From positions 1-6,636 of the forward strand of contig JAEUSC010000314.1 of the NCBI GenBank assembly GCA_016789035.1: DNA of 6,636 nt, read 5' to 3'. Shown one piece after another: positions 1 to 6,093 of this stretch. Every line of letters starts with the position of its first letter. The stretch's first letter is position 1. Origin of the DNA: Candidatus Omnitrophota bacterium (GTDB lineage Bacteria > Omnitrophota > Gorgyraeia > Zapsychrales > Fredricksoniimonadaceae). Both the position numbers and the translations under genes were made by a program. The notes below the pieces were generated by a model that made no database searches, had not been told where the DNA came from, and saw only the letters and a program-made list of their open reading frames with translations.

Positions 1-425
1 GTGAATGCTTTACCAAGGTTGGGATGTTTGACGAAGAATTGTCCAGCTGTCAAGACTGGGATATGTGGTTGCGGATCGCCAAAGATTTCGAATTTGACTT
101 TGTTCCGGATGTGTTGACGCGCATTTTTGTTCACGGCCAGCAGATTTCAACAAACTTTGCAGCCCTCATTCCGGGGCGCACCCGGATGGTTGAAAAACAT
201 TGGGACGAATTTAAAGAGCATTCCGAGATTCTGGTCATTCATTTAAAACGGTTGGGAAAGTTGCATTGTCTGAATGGAACCTGGTCACAGGCGCCGCAAT
301 GGTTTGCCAAGGCCGTCGAAATCAGGCCGATTGAAATTGTGAAGATTGCCGCCTGGTGTTTGGTGGAATTACCGTTTTTAAAGTTATTTTCGAATTCAAG
401 AAAATTTAAAAGGCATGCGCAATGA
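1..425 (+). CDS. Glycosyltransferase family 2, C-terminal part (5' end outside window)
   Basis: The reading frame is already open at base 3, ahead of the first ATG at 24, and reads ECFTKVGMFDEEL, so the gene begins upstream of the window. The motif QDWDMWLRIA (bases 51-80) is the conserved '(E/Q)DWDxWLR' segment near the end of the GT-A catalytic domain of GT2 enzymes, where the acidic residue is expected to act as the general base. It is followed by the usual 'VPDVLTRIFVHGQQIS' element. The remaining tail of about 80 residues is helical and TPR-like (LGKLHCLNGTWSQAPQWFAKAVEIRP, given here as a region at bases 225-332), as often seen appended to GT2 proteins of polysaccharide clusters. The family transfers sugars from nucleotide donors to a growing glycan in the cytoplasm; donor and acceptor cannot be read from this fragment. 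The stop codon overlaps the deacetylase start in an ATGA (422-425), suggesting coupled translation. Confidence 0.88.
   Translation, partial: ECFTKVGMFDEELSSCQDWDMWLRIAKDFEFDFVPDVLTRIFVHGQQISTNFAALIPGRTRMVEKHWDEFKEHSEILVIHLKRLGKLHCLNGTWSQAPQWFAKAVEIRPIEIVKIAAWCLVELPFLKLFSNSRKFKRHAQ
408..413 (+). promoter_or_regulatory. Probable Shine-Dalgarno for the deacetylase gene
   Basis: AAAAGG lies 8 nt upstream of the ATG at 422 and 11 nt upstream of a second, adjacent ATG at 425. The spacing favours 422, which also forms the ATGA stop/start overlap with the glycosyltransferase. The match to the anti-SD is only partial. Confidence 0.45.
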
Positions 426-1444
426 TGAACCCGAATGCATTACAGCTAGCGAACAAAGGCATACCGATTTTGATGTACCATGGGTTTTGCGACCAGAAAA
501 GTTTCAGCGGAATTGAGAACTACCACGGGAAACATTTGTATGTGGAGAAATTTGAAGAGCAGATCCGGTATTTAAAGCAACACTACAAGATCATTACATT
601 GGCAAGGCTGCTGGATCACTACCGCAATGCTACGGCGCTTCCTGTCAATAGCGTGCTATTGACCATTGATGACGGATATGCGTCCAACTTTCATTTGGCC
701 TTTCCCATCTTGAAGAAATATCAGGCTCCGGCCAGCATTTTTATCACCACAGATTTTGTTGAGAAGCGCAACTTTTTATGGGTTGATCGCCTTGAGTATG
801 CCCTGAACAGAACACAAAGAACAAATGTTCAACTGACGGTCACCGGTAAGGAGTGGACATACGATCTTAGCAGTCCGTCTCTGAAAAAAGCGGCGGATCG
901 GGGCATCAAAAGGGAACTCAAAAGACTGGCGTCATCCTTGCGCGATCCCATAATTGATAGGATCGAAGAATCCCTGGAGGCTAAAATCATTCATGATCAT
1001 CCTGTGCCTGCGATGTATGAACCGCTGACTCCCGAACAAATCAAGATCATGGTTGATAGTAATTTGGTTTCTGTGGGAAGCCACACAACATCGCATGTCA
1101 TTATGAGTGTTTGTTCGCCGGAGGAAATGAGAGATGAATTGGTGCGATCGAAACATGCGATTGAGCAGATGTCTCAGCGGCCTTGCAATATTTTTAGCTA
1201 TCCTAACGGTGAAGCGGGTGACTTTAATCGTCAATCCCGGGACATTTTAAGAGAAATTGGATTTAAGTGCGCGCTTACTACCGTGGTGGGGGTTAATCCT
1301 TGGAACCAAGATTCTTACGAACTCAAACGTCTGAATATCCATAATGACGGAGATCTGACAGGTTTTGTACGCACGCTGTCGAGTTTTGCACGCTTTTTAA
1401 GAAAATTAAAATATGAAAATATCCGTCGAAACCAATCTCGATAA
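422..1444 (+). CDS. Polysaccharide deacetylase (NodB homology, carbohydrate esterase 4 type)
   Basis: This 340-residue protein carries the ordered NodB/CE4 motifs. After 'PILMYHGF' (residues 15-22), motif 1 is TIDDGY (81-86; D83 the likely catalytic base, D84 a metal ligand). Motif 2 is GSHTTSH (219-225; the H221-x3-H225 metal pair) and motif 3 is SYPNG (259-263). The family hydrolyses N- or O-acetyl groups from sugars using a divalent metal. Motifs 1 and 2 are about 135 residues apart, longer than in compact NodB or chitin deacetylases; the insert starts with FLWVDRLEYAL (118-128), a pattern I associate with deacetylases of polysaccharide clusters. No signal peptide or membrane segment is visible, so a cytoplasmic role on lipid-linked or precursor sugars is plausible, although such proteins can also be exported by other means. 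ATG at 422 is preferred over 425 because of SD spacing and the ATGA overlap. The 3' end overlaps the next gene by 32 nt. Confidence 0.93.
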   Translation: MMNPNALQLANKGIPILMYHGFCDQKSFSGIENYHGKHLYVEKFEEQIRYLKQHYKIITLARLLDHYRNATALPVNSVLLTIDDGYASNFHLAFPILKKYQAPASIFITTDFVEKRNFLWVDRLEYALNRTQRTNVQLTVTGKEWTYDLSSPSLKKAADRGIKRELKRLASSLRDPIIDRIEESLEAKIIHDHPVPAMYEPLTPEQIKIMVDSNLVSVGSHTTSHVIMSVCSPEEMRDELVRSKHAIEQMSQRPCNIFSYPNGEAGDFNRQSRDILREIGFKCALTTVVGVNPWNQDSYELKRLNIHNDGDLTGFVRTLSSFARFLRKLKYENIRRNQSR

Positions 1445-2444
1445 ATTCAGTTGCGGTGAGTGGGCCGATGTTCAAAGACAGAGCCCCACGGCTACAATTT
1501 TTCAAACGTATGCCTGGCATCAGGCCTGGTGGCAGTCCTTTGAGAAGGACAAGTCGCTCTTTCTGGTATGCGCTAAAACTGATCATCTGTTGGGAGTGCT
1601 GCCTCTTATGATTGTTAAAAAGGGCCGCTTAAGAATTCTGAAATTTATCGGAACGGGCCAGGCCGATTATTGCGATTTTCTTTATCCTTCGGACAATTCT
1701 GCCGTCTTACGGGAGTTGCTTGGGTTTCTTTTTTCTCAGGCCAGTCAATGGGATGCGATTGCTCTCGATAATATCCCGTCGGATTCCGCGAGTGTACCGA
1801 TCCTGCGTGATGTTTGTAAAAAATTCCGGTTTCCGCTCAGGCGGTATGCGCAAATAGGAGTTCCGGTATTGGATTTTGGCAGCGAAGAGGGATTCGCGAA
1901 GGCCGTCAACAAAGGCAGCCTTAAGCGTCATTATAAATATTTTAGTCAACGGCCGGGCTACGAGGTGCGGCACTTGACGTTGGCAAAGGATATTGGCCCG
2001 TTATTAAATTCCTTTTTCCAACAGCATATTGACCGCCGGCGGTTATCCGGTGATCGAAGTTTGTTTGATTCTGATGAGATGAAGAATTTCTATAGTAACC
2101 TGGTTCGTGGTCTTGAAAACCATCAGGGACTGATTTTCTCTGTGGTTCAATCCGAGGGAAAGGTCATAGCCTTTCATTTTGGGTTTGTTTATAGAAAGAA
2201 ATTTCTCTGGTATAAACCCTCTTTTGATGCGCGTTTGGCAAAGCATTCCCCCGGCGAAGTGCTGTTGCGGGAGCTTCTTGTTTATGCCCACAGTCAGGGC
2301 CTTGATGAATTTGATTTCTCAATAGGAGAAGAGCCGTTTAAAAGACGATTTTCCAATGTCTTAAGAAGGAATGATTCATTTAAGGTTTTTAAATCGGTCA
2401 TTCCCTCTGGCTTAGACCTTATGATTTCTTTTTTTAAGAGATAA
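1413..2444 (+). CDS. FemAB/CelD-like acyltransferase (Acetyltransf_6, GNAT fold)
   Basis: This 343-residue protein resembles the CelD/BcsL and FemAB-related acyltransferases of polysaccharide loci. Near the N terminus is the typical 'IFQTYAWHQAWWQSF' (29-43), then GTGQADYCDFL (80-90). The second half carries the GNAT-like signature: a basic helix HIDRRR with GDRSLF (205-218), the core strand 'GKVIAFHFGFVY' (249-260), the 'SPGEVLLRELL' helix (279-289), and DFSIGEEPFKRRF (301-313), matching the usual 'DFxxGxExYK' end. The family transfers an acyl or aminoacyl group to an amine or hydroxyl; in this setting an amino sugar is the likely acceptor (inference). The ATG at 1413 is the only in-frame Met near the conserved N-terminal block; it lacks a clear SD and sits inside the deacetylase gene, so translation probably depends on ribosomes from that gene. 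No transmembrane segment is visible. Donor and acceptor are unknown. Confidence 0.86.
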   Translation: MKISVETNLDKFSCGEWADVQRQSPTATIFQTYAWHQAWWQSFEKDKSLFLVCAKTDHLLGVLPLMIVKKGRLRILKFIGTGQADYCDFLYPSDNSAVLRELLGFLFSQASQWDAIALDNIPSDSASVPILRDVCKKFRFPLRRYAQIGVPVLDFGSEEGFAKAVNKGSLKRHYKYFSQRPGYEVRHLTLAKDIGPLLNSFFQQHIDRRRLSGDRSLFDSDEMKNFYSNLVRGLENHQGLIFSVVQSEGKVIAFHFGFVYRKKFLWYKPSFDARLAKHSPGEVLLRELLVYAHSQGLDEFDFSIGEEPFKRRFSNVLRRNDSFKVFKSVIPSGLDLMISFFKR

Positions 2445-2450
2445 GAGACC

Positions 2451-3473
2451 ATGAAGATTTTATTATCGAGTTATCACAATCCTGCGTTTACCAATACCAC
2501 GATTTATCGTGAACGGGCCATTGAGGCATTGGGTCATACCTTGGTTCGTTTTGATGATCGGCAATTTTTGTTACCTGGCCGACTCAGGCAAGCGATTCCG
2601 ATGCTTCACAACTGGGATTTGCAACGATTGAATCACCAGTTGGTTAAACTGGCCAGGACGGAACAACCCGATTTGTTTTTGGCTGTCGGCGGACAGCGCA
2701 TTTTGCCTGAGACAATCAAAAGTCTCAAAGCCGCTGGCATCAAGACGGCATTGTGGACCACGGATGTGCCGATTGATTTTGAGAATATCCTTCGCTCGGC
2801 ACCGCTTTATGATGATTTGTTCTGTGCCGGCACAGAGGCCATCGATATCTTTAAGCACAAGGGTCTCACGAATGCTATCTGGGTTCCTTTCGGTTGCGAT
2901 CCTGAATTTCATAAACCGGTTCTATTGAGTCAACAGGACAGGAACGTATATGAACGGGATGTGGTTTTTGTAGGGTCTTATTATCCGAATCGGGCCCGCC
3001 TGCTGGAGGCTTTGGCTGGTTTTAACATGGGAATCTGGGGGCCTCATTGGGACAAGCTGGAGGCGCATTCGCCATTAAAAACCAAGACGATCAATTCGAA
3101 GGTCAACTTTGATCAGTGGGTTAAAATTTATAACGCGGCGAAAATCGTCATTGTTGTCCATTACCAGAATCCCGATGTTCCCTGCCATCAGGCCAGCCCA
3201 AAATTATTCGAAGCCATGGCTTGTCAGGCTTTTGTCTTATGTGATAATCAAAAAGACGTCAGGGCCATTTTTCAGGATGGACAACAGCTTGCTTTTTTTG
3301 AGAATGAAACAGATCTATGTGCAAAAGTCAGCTATTACCTCGACCATGTGGATGAGCGCAGAAGAATTCAGTCAACGGGTTACCAGGAAGTTTTAGCTCA
3401 TCATACTTATCAGGAACGGATTAAGAAGATGTTGTCGATCATAAATAAGCAGGCAAGTAAAGGGGCAATATGA
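2451..3473 (+). CDS. CgeB-like glycosyltransferase (GT-B fold, DUF3880 plus Glyco_trans_1_2)
   Basis: The 340-residue protein has the two-domain layout of CgeB-like enzymes. The N-terminal domain starts with KILLSSYHNPAF and includes a Rossmann strand 'PDLFLAVGGQRI' (73-84) and LWTTDVPIDF (101-110), the equivalent of the DUF3880 segment. The linker into the second domain reads VPFGCDPEFH (145-154) and DVVFVGSYYPNR (170-181), highly typical of the family. The C-terminal domain carries SPKLFEAMAC (249-258), the nucleotide-sugar binding 'KxFExxA' block, followed by the D-V-R-A-I-F and 'FFENETDL' elements. CgeB is known from Bacillus spore maturation, but relatives occur widely in exopolysaccharide and lipopolysaccharide clusters of non-sporulating bacteria; here the context favours glycan assembly. 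It starts 6 nt after the acyltransferase stop, with only a weak purine-rich AAGAG ahead of it. Donor and acceptor sugars cannot be predicted. Confidence 0.88.
   Translation: MKILLSSYHNPAFTNTTIYRERAIEALGHTLVRFDDRQFLLPGRLRQAIPMLHNWDLQRLNHQLVKLARTEQPDLFLAVGGQRILPETIKSLKAAGIKTALWTTDVPIDFENILRSAPLYDDLFCAGTEAIDIFKHKGLTNAIWVPFGCDPEFHKPVLLSQQDRNVYERDVVFVGSYYPNRARLLEALAGFNMGIWGPHWDKLEAHSPLKTKTINSKVNFDQWVKIYNAAKIVIVVHYQNPDVPCHQASPKLFEAMACQAFVLCDNQKDVRAIFQDGQQLAFFENETDLCAKVSYYLDHVDERRRIQSTGYQEVLAHHTYQERIKKMLSIINKQASKGAI
3459..3465 (+). promoter_or_regulatory. Shine-Dalgarno for the first methyltransferase gene
   Basis: AAAGGGG ends 4 nt before the ATG at 3470. It is the best SD-like sequence in the window and supports 3470 over the internal in-frame ATG at 3494. 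It lies in the end of the CgeB-like gene, whose TGA overlaps the new start as ATGA. Confidence 0.55.
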
Positions 3474-4210
3474 GTGAACCGGGGCATAATCGGATGGCTG
3501 ATCAGTACTTTGAAGCAAGCTACGGACGCGGAAATCTCCTGACTCCCGAACAGTTTACTCTCGCTTGCGAATATTTCAGACGTGATTACAAGAGTGTCAT
3601 GCCTTCCCGTAAGGATGCGGCCATCCTGGACGTGGGCTGCGGGGCTGGTCACTTTCTTTACTATTTAAAAACGGATGGATACCAGAATTACTTTGGCATC
3701 GATGTGTCTTCCGGGCAAATTGCGTATTGTCAGAAACATATTACCGACCGGGTTAAGCTTGTTGATGCCGTATCGTTTTTAGAACAGAATCCGCAGCGCT
3801 ACGATCTTATTGTGGCCCATGATGTGGGCGAGCATATCCCCAAGGCCGAAGTTATGAAGTTTCTGGATTGTATTTTTCGTTCGTTAAAGCCAGAGGGACG
3901 ATTGATTTTACGTGTCCCGAATATGAGCAACCCTTTTGGATTGGATGCCCGTTACAACGATTTCACCCACGAGATCGGCTATACAGCCAAAAGCCTTTAT
4001 CAAGTATTGTATGTTGTTGGCTTCAGAGATATTCAAATTTTGCCGCCCCGGGAAATTCCGGTCAGAAATTATCGAAACTTTATCCGCAAGCATTTGGTTA
4101 AGTGTCTTCACCGCGTCATCCGCTTTTGTTATTACATTCAGGATTATACGGTGCCGGAGAATTTGGATAAAAATATTGTGGCGGTTGCAAGAAAGACGGG
4201 ACATGAATAA
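3470..4210 (+). CDS. Class I SAM-dependent methyltransferase (Methyltransf_23-like)
   Basis: The 246-residue protein has a clear SAM-binding Rossmann core. Motif I is ILDVGCGAGHFL (52-63), the acidic end of strand 2 is FGIDVS (75-80), and the post-I region ends in YDLIVAHDVGEHIP (111-124), where 'xxEHI' is common in sugar and small-molecule methyltransferases. It continues with 'LKPEGRLILRVPN' (139-151). The later block RYNDFTHEIGYTAKSL (161-176) matches the 'D.TH...(F/Y)T..SL' element I associate with methyltransferases in polysaccharide clusters. The substrate is probably a sugar hydroxyl or a lipid-linked glycan, but this is inference from context; a role on a different small molecule cannot be excluded. 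It begins in an ATGA overlap with the CgeB-like gene and ends overlapping the GT4 gene by 8 nt. There is no signal peptide or obvious transmembrane helix; the segment around 205-222 is basic and aromatic and could touch the membrane. Confidence 0.9.
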   Translation: MSEPGHNRMADQYFEASYGRGNLLTPEQFTLACEYFRRDYKSVMPSRKDAAILDVGCGAGHFLYYLKTDGYQNYFGIDVSSGQIAYCQKHITDRVKLVDAVSFLEQNPQRYDLIVAHDVGEHIPKAEVMKFLDCIFRSLKPEGRLILRVPNMSNPFGLDARYNDFTHEIGYTAKSLYQVLYVVGFRDIQILPPREIPVRNYRNFIRKHLVKCLHRVIRFCYYIQDYTVPENLDKNIVAVARKTGHE

Positions 4211-5321
4211 GCAGCGCATCAAAGTGATTCAGCTGATCGAATGGTTTGAACGCGGCGGCGGTATTGAGCAAATAACTGGCGAGATTGTTTGTGGAATTAA
4301 CCCGGATCGGTTTGATGTGGAAATTTGGTGCGTGGCGCGGCCCGGGAGTTTGGTTGAGGTGTATCGTCAAAAAGGTTTCAAAGTGAGGGTTTTGAATATC
4401 AGAACGTATCACAACATTTTCAATATCATGAAGCTGGTCCGGTTATTTAGGGAGGTCAAGCCTGATATTATTCATTCCCACATGTATTTTGCGGCAACGA
4501 TCGGACGTGTGGCGGGAAAATGGGCTGGTGTTCCTTGCATGATCAATCATGTGCACAGCACTTACTGGCATTATTCAAAATTCAATCTTTGGATCGAAAG
4601 ATTTCTAAGCCGATGGACAAGAAAAATCGTTTGTGTTTCAGAGATTGTCCGGGACTTTGTTGTGAATTATGAACGGATCGATTCGTCCAAGACGATGATT
4701 GTCCACAACGGCATCGGCAAAGAGGATGAGCACTTTGACAAAAGACTTTTTAAAGAGTCATTGCAGATTCCTTCAAATCATTCCGTTATCATTTGCGTGG
4801 CCAGTTTATTGCACAATAAAGGCCATCACATTCTGTTGGAATCCTTATCGATCCTTAAGAGTCGCCATGTTCCTTTTACGTGTTTGATCGTGGGCGGCGG
4901 ACCGGAAGAACAAAAATTAAAGGACAGGGCACAGAAGCTGGGGTTGGTTGAAGAAGTATTATTCTTGGGAACGCGCCATGATGTTTCCAAACTATTGTCG
5001 ATTGCAGATGTGTTTGTTTTGGTTTCTTTAGAGCGCGAAGGGTTGCCTGTCTCGATTCTAGAGGCCATGGCTTATGGTGTTTGTGTTGTTGCCAGCCAAG
5101 TCGGCGGAATTGTAGAAATTCTAAAGAATGGTCAGAACGGCATTTTAATTCCCCCGTATGATCCTGATGTTTTAGCGCATTATTTGGTGGAGCTGATCAA
5201 TGATCCGCAACACAGAGAACGTTTGGTGAAGGCGGCATTGCAGACCTACCAGGAAGAGTTTTCTCGGGAAAAGATGGTTGACAGGCTTGAGAATCTTTAT
5301 GAGGAATGTTTGAGGTCATGA
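4203..5321 (+). CDS. Glycosyltransferase family 4 (GT-B, retaining)
   Basis: Starting at the ATG at 4203 gives 372 residues, the usual size for GT4. The N-terminal domain has KVIQLIEWFERGGGIEQ (7-23), the glycine-rich acceptor/donor loop, and 'KPDIIHSHMYFAA' (86-98), containing the HxH element. The C-terminal domain has VHNGI (167-171), 'VASLLHNKGHH' (199-209), VGGGPEEQKL (230-239), and the E-x7-E motif EGLPVSILE (E279 and E287) followed by AMAYG, which contacts the nucleotide sugar. The same frame stays open back to 3936, but that extension lies wholly inside the methyltransferase gene and resembles no GT sequence, while the family's first beta strand begins just after 4203. The start overlaps the preceding stop by 8 nt; SD is weak (AAGACGGG). 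The enzyme probably adds a sugar to a lipid-linked glycan in the cytoplasm; linkage and sugar are unknown. Confidence 0.93.
   Translation: MNKQRIKVIQLIEWFERGGGIEQITGEIVCGINPDRFDVEIWCVARPGSLVEVYRQKGFKVRVLNIRTYHNIFNIMKLVRLFREVKPDIIHSHMYFAATIGRVAGKWAGVPCMINHVHSTYWHYSKFNLWIERFLSRWTRKIVCVSEIVRDFVVNYERIDSSKTMIVHNGIGKEDEHFDKRLFKESLQIPSNHSVIICVASLLHNKGHHILLESLSILKSRHVPFTCLIVGGGPEEQKLKDRAQKLGLVEEVLFLGTRHDVSKLLSIADVFVLVSLEREGLPVSILEAMAYGVCVVASQVGGIVEILKNGQNGILIPPYDPDVLAHYLVELINDPQHRERLVKAALQTYQEEFSREKMVDRLENLYEECLRS
5318..5321 (+). other. ATGA stop/start overlap, GT4 to methyltransferase
   Basis: The methyltransferase ATG (5318-5320) and the GT4 TGA (5319-5321) share two bases. GAGG at 5312-5315 is rather close to this start and GAGGA at 5301-5305 rather far, so re-initiation by ribosomes ending GT4 seems likelier than independent binding. 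The alternative ATG at 5306 has GAGGA directly abutting it, which is poor spacing. Confidence 0.5.
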
Positions 5322-6088
5322 CAGATTCCAATTGCCAGACATACGGTTCACCGCAAACGGTTAATTTCTATCGTGAGCAAGCTGATTTGCAGTTAGCCGA
5401 GAAAAGTATTTTGAGTCTTATTAGCAATCGTTTATCTCAAATGCGGATGCTGGATATGGGTGTGGGAGGCGGGCGCACCACACTTCATTTTGGCCATTTG
5501 GTCAAAGACTATGTGGGGATTGACTATTCGCAAAGCATGATCCGGGCCTGCCATGAGCGATTTTCTAATCCCGGGATCTCTTGGAAGGTTTGCGACGCCA
5601 GAGACATGGCGGTCTTTAAGGACGGGGAATTTGACTTTATTCTTTTTAGCTATAACGGAATCGATTATGTTTCCCCTGAAGATCGCAAGCTGGTCTTTAA
5701 GGAAATCACACGGTTGTTAAGCGTGTCGGGCGTATTTTGTTTTTCCACCCACAATATTTTTTACCTGGAGAACTATCTTAAAATTCCTCGGGTCAAGAAT
5801 CCGTTGTACGGATGGCGACTGCTGCAAAGGTATTGGCAGATCAGAAATCTCTTGAAGGTTGATAAGACCTTTACCCACACGCGCGGTGCGGTGATTAAGG
5901 ACGGAGGAGAGAACTTTCGGGTTAAAACGTATTATTCGCATCCGCAGAATCAGCTGGATGAACTGCGCCAATGGGGTTTCCGTCAGATCAGGGTCTTTCG
6001 GGAAACGGACGGAGTTGAAATTCAAGACTTTAATGACATTCAGGCAGTTAAAAGCCAACGATGGTTTTATTTTTTGTGCCTTAAATAA
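5318..6088 (+). CDS. Class I SAM-dependent methyltransferase (second in cluster)
   Basis: This is a 256-residue protein if begun at the ATG at 5318. Motif I is MLDMGVGGGRTTLHF (44-58), a less common glycine arrangement than the VGCGAG of its neighbour. The strand-2 acidic residue lies in YVGIDYS (65-71), then 'CDARDM' (92-97) supplies the adenine-contacting acid, and FDFILFSYNGIDYV (105-118) is the motif IV region. It continues with LLSVSGVFCFSTHNI (133-147). The C-terminal part (150-256) is basic and aromatic and probably forms the substrate cap. The enzyme is only distantly similar to the first methyltransferase, so they are likely to act on different positions or acceptors (inference). An upstream in-frame ATG at 5306 would add four residues; 5318 is preferred because it forms an ATGA overlap with the GT4 stop, the same arrangement as two other junctions here. 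Substrate unknown; a sugar is likely from context. Confidence 0.88.
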   Translation: MTDSNCQTYGSPQTVNFYREQADLQLAEKSILSLISNRLSQMRMLDMGVGGGRTTLHFGHLVKDYVGIDYSQSMIRACHERFSNPGISWKVCDARDMAVFKDGEFDFILFSYNGIDYVSPEDRKLVFKEITRLLSVSGVFCFSTHNIFYLENYLKIPRVKNPLYGWRLLQRYWQIRNLLKVDKTFTHTRGAVIKDGGENFRVKTYYSHPQNQLDELRQWGFRQIRVFRETDGVEIQDFNDIQAVKSQRWFYFLCLK

Positions 6089-6093
6089 AAAAG

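Noticed and set aside
24..26. ATG at 24 as the start of the first gene.
   Set aside because: The frame is open upstream to the window edge and the residues before it (ECFTKVG) belong to the conserved GT2 sequence, so this is an internal methionine.
932..1234. Minus-strand open frame of 100 codons inside the deacetylase gene, and similar minus-strand frames throughout the window.
   Set aside because: They are antisense to genes with clear conserved motifs, show no recognisable domains, and have no promoter or SD of their own.
3109..3396. Plus-strand open frame of 95 codons within the CgeB-like gene.
   Set aside because: It overlaps the conserved SPKLFEAMAC region of the glycosyltransferase in another frame and has no domain-like pattern.
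3936..4202. An N-terminal extension of the GT4 reading frame by 89 residues, giving a 461-residue protein.
   Set aside because: It lies entirely inside the well-supported methyltransferase gene in another frame, has no glycosyltransferase similarity, and the GT4 fold begins directly after the ATG at 4203.
5306..5317. Earlier in-frame ATG for the second methyltransferase.
   Set aside because: It adds only four residues, GAGGA abuts it with no spacing, and the ATG at 5318 gives the ATGA overlap seen elsewhere in the cluster. Not fully excluded.
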